DNA from: Piezodorus guildinii
Lineage: Eukaryota > Arthropoda > Insecta > Hemiptera > Pentatomidae
Reading direction: 5' to 3'
Assembly (NCBI GenBank): GCA_023052935.1
Contig: CM041292.1
Span: 142,379,143 to 142,443,142 of the forward strand
DNA: 64,000 nucleotides
The notes under the pieces were generated by a model, which worked only from the letters and a program-made list of their open reading frames with translations, searched no databases and had not been told where the DNA came from. A program made the translations under genes and the position numbers. Below, piece after piece: positions 10,529 through 21,400 of this stretch (position 1 is its first letter; every line of letters begins with the position of its first letter).

Positions 10529-10889
10529 TCTTAAATCCTCAACACTCCATACTTTGCCACAAATAAAATCTTCCTTAAAGACCTAAATGTCCCATATGTT
10601 GCTGATTTGACCCGAACCATATATTAATCCTGCTATAACAAACTCCAATCCCACCCCAACCAACTAGTTTCAACTCTTGCTTCCTCTTCGATTCCTGATA
10701 ATCCTCTGAGGCGTTTGAAAGAAAGATGGCCACGAGACCTTCTAATTTAAAATAGTTACTGGAGTGCTACCGTTGGGTAGTTCCTTTACAAGTCTATTTC
10801 CTGCCATTTTCGTTTTAGTATATTTACTTGTTGTATTATAAAGTACAGATGTAAATTTCATTAAATAAATTTAAAATAAAAAAAAATTA
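10529..10889 (+). mobile_element. Jockey-like LINE 3' tail (right arm copy)
   Basis: Frame from about 10540 reads NTPYFATNKIFLKDLNVPYV, then ADLTRTIY, a stop, and …LVSTLASSSIPDNPLRRLKE, then RWPRDLLI. This is the conserved end of Jockey-clade reverse transcriptases. The 3' UTR ('ggagtgctaccgttgggtag') and the A-rich end near 10885 follow. Confidence 0.78.
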
Positions 10890-11104
10890 CTGATAAATAT
10901 TCTTAAAAAACCATTCTATATACATACATTTTCAAAAATGCGTGTTCTCTTTGAAGACTATGATCAATAGGAAACCAAATAGAGGATTTAGTTGAAAAGA
11001 TTAACTACAGAGAATAGTTGAAGATCGTTCTCTCTTTGAAGAAGGATGATAACCTTGTACTCATAAACGGAGTTATTGATATATTAATGTAATTTCACAT
11101 TATT

Positions 11105-11236
11105 GGAAGGAATTAGTCCGGGTGGCGGTCATTAAATTAAACAACTAAATAGTTTCAACTATTTTATTGTTTGCCAACGTTTCGACCCCCTTTGTGGGTC
11201 ATCATCAGGGCTGAAAAGATACAAAAGAATATAATT
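11105..11236 (-). mobile_element. PLE 3' end, third copy with hammerhead core
   Basis: Reverse complement of 8175-8306. The minus strand carries CTGATGA (11208-11202), a GACCC-type stem II and GAAA (11183-11180). It is not an independent insertion: it belongs to the inverted arm of the 3-kb repeat and ends abruptly at 11236 inside the PLE 3' region. Confidence 0.85.
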
Positions 11237-11241
11237 GTACC

Positions 11242-12027
11242 ATGTACCATGATAACCACTTATTTTCACCAATTCCTTTTTAAGATTTAACCCTCTTAAT
11301 AAACATTCGAAGCCGGTGTCCGATCTTATCTATTTTAGGGTTTAAATTAAATTTTAAAAAATCATTCCTGTATTGGGGATCAGTTACATGCAAGAGAAGA
11401 ATTGTTTAAAATATAATATTATATTGAGGATTATTAAGGAATAAGAACATTTGAATCGGTAAAACAACAGGATACTATGATTTCAGAATACTTTCAAAAA
11501 TGCATGATCTTGTAATTTTACTGTATTTATGACTTTCTTTTCTTTTTTAATTTTTTTGAAAGTTTTTCTTAATATAAACACTTAAAAGAGCACACATTGA
11601 CTTCCATTTGTCACTTAATCACTTTATTTCATAAGCTTTTCATATTTGTCGACGTTTCGGGGCTGTTTTCCCATTTTGAAGAGTTATTCTTTTAATTATA
11701 TAAAGGATGTTTCATATATCACCCATCATTTTATTTCATAGCAACTTTTATTTGTCCTTATTGGTGTTCATTGGCTCACTGTTTCTCATTGAACACCATG
11801 TTTCTCATTGGCTCAGTAACAGTGAGCCATTGAACACCAAGAAGGACAAATAGCAGTGTGCTATGAAATAAAATGATGGGTGATATATGAAAAATCATTT
11901 ATATAATGAAAAAAATAAGTCTTGAAAATGGGGAAACAGCCCCCAAAACGTCGACAAATATGAAAAGCTTATGAAATAAAGTGATTAAGTGACAAATGGA
12001 AGTCAATGTGTGCTCTTTTAAGTGTTT
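11242..12027 (+). repeat. Third, direct copy of the 9146-9931 segment
   Basis: From 'atgtaccatgataacc' the sequence follows 9146 onward through the left flank of the palindrome. It then carries the palindrome in the orientation opposite to 9480-9931, and ends with new sequence after 'aagtgttt' (12027). A local duplication 'gtaccat gtaccat' sits at the junction with the inverted arm (11237-11250). Confidence 0.88.
11576..12027. repeat. 452-bp palindromic element, second occurrence
   Basis: Exact reverse-complement counterpart of 9480-9931, with paired coordinates summing to 21507. Its right flank ('ttatttgtgacc') is not shared with the other copy, so 12027 is the true element end. The left flank ('tttttcttaatat') is shared because it was duplicated with the unit. 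Confidence 0.85.
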
Positions 12028-12455
12028 TTATTTGTGACCTAATTTATAAATAAAAAATACTTTTGTGATATCGTAGTGATAGGGATTTCGCTTTATGGAA
12101 ATCTCTTTCAACGATTTATTGATTATGATTATGAATTATATAGAATAAAAGAACATAAAAACGAAAAATATATAGGAGGGTAAGAGCAAGAAAAAAAAAG
12201 TTAGTTGAAAGTGTTAGTATTAAGGTATTAGATAACGGAGAAGAGAGAGCTGTTTATTGTCGTTTATGTCATATGTAAGATTAAAAGTTATATATTATGA
12301 TGGATCCTGGGTATCGCTCTGTTCAAAATGAAGAAGCGAATTATTATTGAATTTAACGATAAAGTATTACTGGGTACCTAACTAATATCGTATAATCGAG
12401 GTCTTAGTATATTCGGACAATGTGAACATCATTCAATGGTCGTTCCAGAGAAGGA
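12028..12455. other. Short AT-rich stretch before the RTE relic
   Basis: The last 100 bases or so may be untranslatable upstream part of the RTE-like element. Nothing specific is recognised otherwise. Confidence 0.35.
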
Positions 12456-13430
12456 TTTTTGTCTTTGTTGGAAAAGCAAAGAAAACACCAATCTGGTGAG
12501 ATCCTCAATATTAGCATCTTTAACTTAAAAAAAGTGTTCTATTTCACTTATTTGGGGTCTCTTGTAAGCCAAGATAATGCACACAAAGTTGAAGTAAAAA
12601 GAAGAATCTTGGTGGAAAACAGTTGTAACTTTAGCATCCGGAGAGAATTCACCTCCCGGCTCCTAGCCAGGCAGATTAAGCTCCATCTTTATAAAATATT
12701 AATTTGTCCGCTCATGTTGTATGGATCGAAAACTTTGACTATAAGTTAAAGAATTGATAACAGGACTTACTATACGAGTCTTCGAAAGGAAAATACTTCG
12801 ACGGATGTTTGGAGGGTTTCATCTCTAATTGGAATTAGAGAAGGAGGATCTATAACGAAATTTATTCATGTTTTGAGGATAATAATTTCGTTATGACCTT
12901 GGAGCTTGGCAGACTGGGAATGTGGCTGGAATTGAAGGGAGGGCAATCTCGAAAGCGGTCTTAACTAAACCTTTCCACGGCATCTGAAGAAGAGGAAGGC
13001 CCAAACTTGAATGGTCGGATGTTGTGGCGGCAGATGCAACTTATCATGTAAGCTATATTATAAATGGCAGGGGGTTCACTTGTAGTTGAGTGGCTAGCGT
13101 AACAGCCTCCCATGCTAAAGGTCACGGGTTCAAACCCGCAGGTGGTCCTAAGTAAAAAATCCTTAGTTACGCCGTCCTTCGGAGGGGACGTTAAGAGGTG
13201 GTCCCGAGCCAGTGCGATGTCAGGTACTCGTTAAAGATTCCTATCCTAATAAAACCTGGATAGGCAAAATTTAGGACTCCCACTGTAGCATCGTCCGATT
13301 AGCCATAGTAGCATGAAGTGACGCTTAATAAATAAACAAATATAAATGGCAGGAGAAAAATGGTAGAAGAGGCCAAGACTCGTCACCTAGTTGTTAGGCC
13401 AGACTGATGGTAATGGTGATGAACTGGAAA
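12456..13430 (+). mobile_element. RTE-like LINE reverse transcriptase 3' end, decayed and interrupted
   Basis: The frame 12459-12749 contains 'YFTYLGSLVSQDN' and '…IKLHLYKILICPLMLYGSKT', matching the conserved YLGSLV…R…K…LYKTLIRPVLLYGSET region of RTE-type non-LTR retrotransposons. Downstream, with frameshifts and stops, come RVFERKILRRMFGG, RRGRPKLEWSDVVA and, beyond the inserted SINE A, MVEEAKTRH near 13360-13390, which matches the usual EEAKTHPGL end. It is non-functional. The reading was split by the SINE at 13072-13340. Confidence 0.8.
13072..13340 (+). mobile_element. SINE family A, copy 2, with 13-bp target duplication
   Basis: Most complete A copy. The tRNA-like head has 'tagttgagtggc' (A box) and 'gggttcaaaccc' (B box). 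The body ends 'gcatcgtccgattagcc' and a TAATAAATAAACAAA tail. It is flanked by perfect duplications of tataaatggcagg (13059-13071 and 13341-13353), which fix the boundaries and show insertion into the RTE relic. Confidence 0.93.
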
Positions 13431-13461
13431 ACATAACTTTAAAAATAATCATAGTTATTAA

Positions 13462-13694
13462 TGAGGGGAGCCCGTGGCTGAGTGGCTAGCGCGCTTGTCC
13501 CTCATGCTATGGTTGTGAGTTCGAATCCCAGTCCCGGCGGGGATTTTATAAGGATGTATAAAAATGGGGATTTACTCATAGTCTCTCCCCCGGGTATGTG
13601 AGACCCGTCAGCCAAATGGTGTTGCCAATCTCAAAATTAGGCGTAGGAAGTGATGACTCTACACTAGAAATTGTCGCGCCACTGAAAGAAGAAT
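13462..13694 (+). mobile_element. SINE family B, copy 3, with 11-bp target duplication
   Basis: The head 'gtggctgagtggctagcgcg' and B box 'gttcgaatccc' are the best preserved of the B copies. The 3' end is 'gtcgcgccactgaaagaag'. The body is shortened: the hairpin-containing block seen in copy 2 is missing before 'ttgtcgcgcc'. Flanking atagttattaa (13451-13461, 13695-13705) is a perfect target duplication. Confidence 0.92.
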
Positions 13695-13705
13695 ATAGTT
13701 ATTAA

Positions 13706-15223
13706 AGGGTTTTACTATATTTTATTTAAACTCTCCAATTACGATAACTTGAATGGTTTAGCAACTAATTTTGTTCGAACATGTTTTACAGAAAGGAAGA
13801 AAGGATTCAACCAACGTTTAATCTATTAAAGAAAAGGGCGTTTCTTTGCATATTCTTAGTTTACTTGAATGACAATAGTGTATATTACAAGTAGCGTAAT
13901 AATACTTCTAATAATTCTGAAGTTTTTTACGCGACCAATTACGGTAAGTAGTAAATTTGATTTACTGAAAAAGTGCCAATTTTCTGTCTGGAGACACTAA
14001 TGGCTACAACTTAGAGCGGCCAAGAACATATTGTCCTCTGCGGAGAGGGCTTTAGGCGCGAACACTAAGGCCTATGAGAGAAATATCTTACTCCTGAAGA
14101 CGGATGGGCGGCCTACCGCGCCCTGGCGCCTTACCAACCCCTCCTCACAGCCACCATTTTTTAGCCGGGACAAAGTGGAGATGCATACTTCCCAAGAAAC
14201 ACCTAAATCCTCAGTGTGTCTTCTGGCCGGATTACTAAAACTGATAGGGTGCTTAGAAACCAACTGTCAAGGAGATGCATTCTTGTAACTGAATCAAATT
14301 AACGATTTTATTATTAGGCTAGCTGTACTTCCCAGCTTTGCTGACAAATATTTTACTTTTTAATAGAGAGATACACTTTATTGAACAAGAACAAGCGATA
14401 CTGCCCAACTTAATAGGTTGCTATTTACACAGCATATTATCTTTTCCTTAATGGACAATTTTTAATATAAAAATCATATCATGCAATACACAAAGAAAAA
14501 ATAGATTAATATTATTTTTTTTCTTTAACATTTTTATTAATTTTTTTTTTTTTAAATTATTTTGCTCATTTTATTCTTATATTTGTTTCCTTTTCTTGCT
14601 TATCTCTTATACTAATTCAAATATATATATATATAAACGTCACAACATGACATCATAGAACAACCATATGGAACTCCGCTTCAACATAAAATCTGTATCA
14701 TATACAATAAAAATAATAAAATAAGATAAATTCATACTAACACAATAAAAAGTTAAAAGATTAAAAGTTATATAAAAATACACACACCCATAACCTTCCA
14801 GCGATCCCTGTTCAACCGCTATGAGTAAACGTGATAGTGTATAATTCCCAGGAAGTCAAGCACTATATTCTCTGCTATTCTCGCTACGTCCTTGACATCG
14901 ACACCTATATCCTCCATGAAGCTCCTTGTTGAACTAGGTACAGTTCCGAACCACAGGCCTCTGACGTTGAAGTCTCTAATATAAGTTTCTGCTAAAAGTA
15001 ACTATATTCATCAGCCAAACAGTTATTCTTACTATTTAACTATTTTTATTTACAACGAATGTTATGATTTAATCTCAATGTTGTTCTGTAAAATTCGCAA
15101 CAACCCCCTCTGTCCCCTCTTCGCCACAATTCCTAAGTACGTTTAAGATTTAGATATAATCGTCGGATACCGTCATAATCCGTTTGCAACTTTAATGTAA
15201 ATTAATCTCGTATGTGGGTTCGC
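13706..15223. other. Non-coding stretch with a GC-richer island
   Basis: About 13985-14290 is clearly richer in G+C than its surroundings and open on both strands (85 codons plus, 63 codons minus). No family or splice pattern decides between coding and chance. A second mildly GC-rich patch lies at 14800-14970. The rest is AT-rich. Confidence 0.35.
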
Positions 15224-15425
15224 TTATTCATTTAACGTCACTTTAAGTTACTATGTTTAATCAGACGCCGCTATAGTGAGAGTTCTTACTTTCGCCAATC
15301 CTAGTTTAATTAGGATAGGTATCTTTAACAAGTACCTGATGTCGCACAGGATCAAAATTACCCGTACACTTGTTCTCCAAAGGACGGCATAACCAACTTT
15401 CTAAACCTTTCACCTTAATAAAAAA
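15224..15425 (-). mobile_element. SINE family A, copy 3 (head missing)
   Basis: Body blocks 'tttaacgtcactttaag', 'aggataggtatctttaac', 'gtacctgatgtcgca' and 'aaaggacggcataac' match copies 2 and 4. The tRNA-like head is absent. The cysteine-rich N-terminus of the minus frame at 15306-15626 lies outside the SINE and is not supported as a gene. Confidence 0.8.
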
Positions 15426-15639
15426 ATTAGTTAAATTTTTATAAATAACTTTGAGGTTCTGCAAAACACGTACCCACAAACAAAATACAAACAACTCAAT
15501 CAAAAATTTTATGAAAACTTGTTCACGCATGGTATGTTTCGAATCACACGATACACAATGACACAAACATCCCGAAAGTAAATTCTTACATTCACGACAA
15601 ATATAACACATTTCATTCTTCGACACATCACCATCCTAA

Positions 15640-15732
15640 TCAACTTTCTTCCTCCCTGTTACCAGGGCAGACCCAAAGAAGACTTAAAAGACGATGGCAT
15701 GACAAAATTCTGAAACTTGTCCATATTTAATC
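15640..15732 (+). mobile_element. Possible LINE C-terminal scrap
   Basis: One frame reads GQTQRRLKRRWHDKILKLV, resembling the basic RGRPK+RW(H/D)D tail of non-LTR reverse transcriptases. It is only about 20 codons, so the assignment is weak. Confidence 0.3.
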
Positions 15733-17429
15733 TTTGGAATCCCAGATTACAGAAAAAAGTATAAAAATAATTATAAGAAATATTATTAAATTATTAAAAA
15801 CTAATTAATTTTTTGACACGATTGGCGAGCGCACAATGGTCAAACATCAAATATATTTGCTAAAATCTAAACTTTCCCTACATCTTACGTTTGAAATCCC
15901 AGAATACGAGAAAAATAATACCAAACATCTAATTAAGGCTCGGAGTTGTTGAAACCTGCTAACAGATGTAATTTATATCAATTAGAAAACTCTTCAAATT
16001 ATAGATTTAAAAACATTTGATTCGGAGTGTTGTTTCTGAAAAATATTTTGTATCACCCAAAACCCAAAAAATCGCAAAGATTCTTCATAATATTTAAAGA
16101 CTAGAAGGATTTATGAAACAAATCCTTGGTAACTTGGGGGTTATATAGTTTTTCGTTATAGAATAGGGGTATACATTAACAAATTGCTAAATTAACTCTA
16201 CAGGTAGATTGAAATATAAATATAAATATAATTTCTTACCTGTCTCAGCAATGTCCATTGTTAAATAAAAGCAAAAATACTTTGCTCTAAATACACCTTG
16301 AACACGATAAATGGCCATCGAATAAAGATAATCCCACTGCCGGTTATGAGGCACTTGTGTGAATAGGAATGATTTATTCATTTACTATGTATTTGTAAAC
16401 ACGGTATGGCGGGAAATATTAGTATTAAGGGTCTTGCCAACTAATAATAAAAAGATGGAGCACTGGACAATTCCGAACTTTTGACATGACTTTTTTGTCA
16501 CCTAAACTGGCGATTTTCCCCTTTGTGCGCCACCTCACGGCCAAGAACATCGAAATTGTTTCTGGCGTGAACGCGTTAAAAATCCGAACACTACAATATT
16601 TTCGTAATATATTTAAATTCACGAGTAACTTCTTAAAAAGAATATCAGAGTCAAAACTTTATTTTTTATTAGAAGCAATAATTTAAATTACATCATCATT
16701 ATTCTGGTAGACTAGTAGACTGTGGGTGCATCATCTGTACACTCTCTTCCAATTATAGTGCCAAAACTTCCCTGGAACTGCTATAAGTTGCATGAGGGCA
16801 ATAAAAAAAACTCAACCCCTAGAAAGTTTCCCTCCCAGAGGAAATAAGATGGCAGTTTAATAAAGTTGGCCATTTTAGTTTTAATCAAGTGCATCAATCG
16901 TCTCTTTAAGGAGGCATTAAGATAAGTTAGGGTCCCAGGTGGCCATAATATCAGATCCTCTTCCTACTAATTGGAAATGTAATTTTTTCTGTTTCTCTGT
17001 AATTCACATTTAAGATTGATATTTCACATTAAAGTCTCTTTAATGACCTAATAAATTCCAAGTCGGTGTTCAAAAGGGATCCCCCCTACGTAATCTCTTG
17101 CCCTTCCCCTTATTAATGTGTTGAAGGTCGCCATTAGGTGTTAAAATATTTAAGATCTACGCAAAACTTATTATCGTAAAACTTGTTATCGTTCCAGGAT
17201 TAGAAGCGTAAATGAATCTCAGCAAGTATTCTCCGAAAAGTATTCACATAGGTCATTAATGGTGATTATGAAAGCATAAATCTGATTGAAGGTTACATTA
17301 GTTTACAAAAATCATTACAAGAAAATCATGCAGAAAGAGAAATATTATATTTATTTTATTTGTAATTACATCCTATTTGTAACCTGTGCTTTTACCAAAA
17401 GTACCACAATATACCATGTATTTTACACT
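15733..17429. other. AT-rich non-coding stretch
   Basis: No family match or exon with good splice sites was recognised. The overlapping 65-66-codon frames at 16425-16686 lie on opposite strands and are unsupported. Confidence 0.4.
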
Positions 17430-17575
17430 TTTTACTTTCACTTACTATATATAGTAAGGGGAAGTATTGCGATCGTGAAAATTTTCGAATTCCAGTTTTC
17501 AACGGAAATACACGTTTTAGGGTCCCCTGAGTCCAAATAACCAAGTCCCGAAAAAAGGTCTGTGTGTGTGTGTGT

Positions 17576-17615
<40 letters not shown>

Positions 17616-18196
17616 TAACTCCCGGGCGGAAACGGTAAGTCCTATGAAACTGAAATGATTTAAGACATCTATACGCCCGAGACGTGACAAAATTTTTTTC
17701 ATCAAAATGAGCCTACCAGAAGAGGCACTTTATACCATGCATTTTGCACCTTTTTTCGATTTTCTCAAAAACGATTCCGACGATTTTGATTAAACTCGCT
17801 ATATCGATGTAAAATTTAATGGGCTTTAATATCATGTAGGTTTTATTTAGATAAAAATGGTCTGACAGGGCTTAAATGCCGATATTTTAAATTGTCTTCC
17901 CCTAAAGTACCTTTAATTTTGTAGATTCAATAATAATAACTAGATTATCTTGTTAACGCTGATGAAAAACTGGTAAATATATAAATTGAATAAATTCGAT
18001 ACCCAACTAAAGGAGAAAACAGAAAAAATATTTTTTTAATGCAATTTTTCGTTTTTGAACATAAGAGCAGTAATATACATGTATGATATACCGTTGGAAA
18101 GCTAAAGATTTTAGAAATATTATCATCTCATACACAAGCTTTTAAAAGTTAATTATTCTATTCATAATGTAATTTTGTTTACTTAATTTAACTTTT
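17430..18196 (+). repeat. Family D repeat, copy 2 (runs into assembly gap)
   Basis: The left part ('ttttagggtcc', 'ccaagtcccg') matches the reverse complement of 61200-61480. The right part matches 1-490. It is the longest D copy visible and contains the (TG)n tract at 17560-17614 where other copies have a 'tttgtgtttatgtgcgtatgtaagtcc'-like run (two 'tgtg'-rich blocks). It ends at the N gap. Confidence 0.75.
17560..17614. repeat. (TG)n microsatellite inside family D
   Basis: About 55 bases of TG repeat with a single TC interruption. The Thr-His run in the opposite-strand frame is a translation artefact. Confidence 0.95.
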
Positions 18197-18296
18197 NNNN
18201 NNNNNNNNNNNNNNNNNNNNNNNNNNNNNNNNNNNNNNNNNNNNNNNNNNNNNNNNNNNNNNNNNNNNNNNNNNNNNNNNNNNNNNNNNNNNNNNN
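18197..18296. other. Assembly gap (100 N)
   Basis: Exactly 100 N, the customary placeholder for a gap of unknown length. It falls inside family D, so a repeat probably broke the assembly. The frame crossing it is meaningless. Confidence 0.98.
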
Positions 18297-20030
18297 TGCA
18301 CTTTGGGATAGTACATACATTTTAAATCGGAATCCTTGTTGAATAATTATAAATGAATAAAATAGCACTATTTTAAAGTTAGTATGAATTTTTAGTGCGC
18401 GTTGTATTGTCAGCTTTCTAGTCGGCGGCCGTTTATCGTGTTCCCGTTCCCTCAGTTAATTCTTATCTCTTCCCTTATCATTTGCTAGTTTCCTATTGAC
18501 GCTGAAAACAAAAATATTTCTGTTCTGTTTAGTTTACATCCTTCTTCTCTTCCGTGTAAAGTAATTTATATAAATCGGTATCCTCTGTTGATCATTAATA
18601 ATAATTTTTAATTTGTACATTTTTGAATTGTATAACATCGACATTTTTTATAAAATCGTAAAAATAAGATTTTTTATTAAATCTTTAAATATATAATTGC
18701 TAATGTGGAGATTCACAAGTCGTTTGATGAACTGCTTATTTTATTCTTCTCACCTAGTAATTTCTGTATTAACACAATTATTTTTCGCTTTATTCGTACT
18801 TTCTTTATCTGATTTTGCGGACTGTTCCACGATTATTTTTATTTTCAAATTTATTAAAATAATTAAATGTGTGCCTATATTCATATGTTTCTCTTCAGCA
18901 TACTTATCAAAGACAGGCTTATCATAGATATTTTTTCTTTCGACTCAAATAAATCTTACATTATCTCTGCTAACATGGACCTTTGCTCACACGTGTGGAT
19001 AAACGGTCGAAGTTGAAATAGTTTACATCGTCAATCTTTTGTCTTTCGAGGGATGTTAAGGGACTTCTGGTTTATGTATTAGGTTTTTATTATTAGGTAT
19101 GTATGAATGCTACTTGAAATCAAAATATGTGAAATTATTTAGATAAAGCCTATAGTTGCAGCTACCACATGCAGTTGACTTGAGAATATTTGACGAAAAT
19201 ACCACAAAATAAGGCAGTACAAGAAAGTTATATTGTTTGTTTTTTTTATATCAATTTAAAAAAATCAGAAAAATGAAATTATTTTGATAGGAGATTTTTT
19301 AAGATTATCGATGAACTATTTTTTTTTCTAACTTTTATTTGACTTTACAAACAAATATAAAAGTTGCAAAAGAATAATACAACAGTCGCATTTCTTGCAA
19401 GAACTTACACTACCTGTTGGGGTATTCGAGCATTCCAAGTCCACAGCATGTGGTGGTGATCTATCATGAACTATCCAAAACATTTTAATATATATCTGTG
19501 CCGGTCGTGAAAAACTAGATAACTTGAGTTATATCAAAAATGAATTAACTTCACGTATCGCTCCCTCAGACCTTCTCTTACGTCGTGTTAAATTGGTTAA
19601 AGAAATTTCTCGGTGGGGAAGAAATTCCAGGTGGAAAGAAAGCTGTAATTAATAACTCTATTTTGGTATTACGCAAAATTTTAAGTCGCTCACCTGTAAA
19701 ATGAAAGATTTTGACTTAACCACTTATTTATGACCGCCACAGATATATAATATTAATATTCCCATGTCAGTCCTGGCAACACTCTTCCGTATCAATGTAT
19801 TTTTATATTTTGATTGGTCGTTCCTTACCCAATCAGAAAATTAATCGATTTCACCTATTTTCTCTATTCATAGTTCATTTTTATCCTTTCCAATTTTAAG
19901 TTCTATCTATTGAACAATAGCCTATTCACCATTGGAATCATGTGGGGTAGTGTACTTCTCTGAGATTCTTGACTGTACTTAATCCTTCGTCTATTTGTTT
20001 ATAACATATGGAATGAAATGCTTTCTTTTT
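18297..20030. other. AT-rich stretch after the gap
   Basis: The first 120 bases may still be family D ('tttttagtgcgcg' near 18390 resembles its distal end). Nothing else was recognised. The Leu/Phe-rich 76-codon frame at 18697-18927 lacks support. Confidence 0.4.
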
Positions 20031-20301
20031 TTTAATTTATTTAACGTCACTTTAAGCTACTCCGGCTAATCGGACGATGGTGGAGGTGGGAGGTGGCCTA
20101 TTCAGATTTAATAAGGATAGGTATCTTTAACGGGTACCTGATTTCGAACAAGCTCAGGACCACCTTATTATGTCCCCTCCGATGGGCGGCATAACTAAGG
20201 ATTTTTTACTCCCATTAAATTATCTTTGGGCCACCTGCAGGTTTAAATCTGTGATCTTGGGCATAGAAAGCTGTTCGAAGGCCTCTATGCTACAGGTGAC
20301 T
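20031..20301 (-). mobile_element. SINE family A, copy 4
   Basis: Nearly full-length. It has the tail 'tttaatttatttaacgtcac', body blocks 'ggctaatcggacgatgg', 'gataggtatctttaacggg' and 'ggcggcataactaagg', and a degenerate tRNA-like head (minus-strand B box 'agatttaaacctgc'). The head end near 20301 is diverged. Confidence 0.83.
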
Positions 20302-20894
20302 TATTTTCCTTCAATTTTATTATTTCTTCTTTTAAACTCCTAGTTTCGAAATTCCCTAAATCAATTAGTCAAGTAGTAAGTAACATCCTGCTTAACGCCT
20401 AATGATGACCACTTCCGTGAACTTACTTTTGAGACGGATTCACCCGAAATGGTAAACCGTATAGTGAGTTGGCTAATCCCCCATCAGTTGCCGGAGGACG
20501 AGAGTGGAACAGGAGGCTCAGAAGGAAGGAGGACACAGGATACGAAAAGAATTCTTTGCCTCGAGTAACGGGGCCAGTTCCTTAGCGGCTGACTGTCGCC
20601 TGACCCCGGGCAGACAGCGTGGTGCTCGTTACCCTCTTCTCGAGGGTAAGCGTTCAAGGTGAGGGTGAGCGTGCATCAACCTCCGGGTGGGCCACAGTTT
20701 AGTCGGGTCTCGCAGATGATTGTGTCACGAAATGGTTAAAGTTTATTTGGAAATTTATTGTTGTCATTAAAAAATAAATCCATCACTCAGCATCCGGTTC
20801 GACAGGAAATTTGTGATGTATAAAAGAAAATAAATTTCTTACCCTATTTTTTTCAAATTATCATCGGAAAATAGTGCTAGATGATGGATCTAGA
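20302..20894. other. Non-coding stretch with GC-rich island
   Basis: About 20440-20730 is one of the most GC-rich stretches of the window. It has a local inverted motif (cctcttctcgagggta). No repeat family or exon structure is recognised. Confidence 0.35.
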
Positions 20895-21400
20895 TTTAAT
20901 TAAAAATTATCATTGACAAGCAAATCAACTATTTATAAAGTACTAATTAAACCTATTTGGACTTATGGCATCGAGTTTTGGGGAACTGCAAAAAAGTCGA
21001 ACATCAAAATTATCCATTATCATTTCAATCAAAATTACTTAGAAAAATTGTAATTGCCCTTCTTATGTATCTAACGAGACACTACATACTAGCCTTGACA
21101 TTCCATTCGTCATTGCAACTGCCACTGATCGCTACAATAAATTTCACGACAGACACCCTGAATTCAAATCCACTGCCACAAACCCTTATTATCCTCCCAG
21201 AAGACTATCGTGACGCTGGCCAAGAGACTTGATATACTGATAGTCATTTGTTTTGCTTTTTGTGTTTTAATATATTTTATTGTATCTTATGTAGTTTTGC
21301 ACTTCCATATCACTTGATAGCATATTTGCTTATTGCATAAGCAGATAGCAAATTTCATTTTACTGTCAAAGCTCCTATAAATAAATACAAATTTAAAGAG
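20895..21400 (+). mobile_element. Jockey-like LINE reverse transcriptase tail, decayed
   Basis: Split over two frames: 'IYKVLIKPIWTYGIEFWGTA' then, after a frameshift, '…YVSNETLHTSLDIPFVIATA' and '…DRYNKFHDRH', ending with '…PPRRL'. This is the thumb/C-terminal region of Jockey-clade proteins in the expected order. The 91-codon frame at 20957-21232 is a mixture of right and wrong frames. Confidence 0.8.

Larger units (their letters stand above)
8175..11236. repeat. 3.06-kb near-perfect inverted repeat
   Basis: Bases 8175 onward are the reverse complement of bases 11236 downward. Paired coordinates sum to 19411 at widely separated anchors (for example 8306 with 11105, and 9404 with 10007). 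I saw no outer-arm differences in the stretches compared. Only the inner part, about 9545-9870, is diverged (roughly 80-90 percent). The arms contain a PLE 3' end, a Jockey tail and unique-looking AT-rich sequence. Confidence 0.93.

Noticed and set aside
8175..11236. Treating the inverted repeat as one giant foldback transposon
   Set aside because: Its ends fall inside a PLE 3' region and inside unique-looking sequence, with no target duplication. The third direct copy is better explained by a local rearrangement.
15306..15626. 106-codon minus frame with a Cys-rich beginning (CYICRECKNLL…)
   Set aside because: The second half overlaps a SINE A body. The Cys spacing fits no zinc-binding motif I know, and there is no splice or start support.
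17517..17705. His-Thr repeat protein on the minus strand
   Set aside because: Translation of the (TG)n tract inside family D.
18183..18368. 61-codon minus frame
   Set aside because: Spans the 100-N gap.
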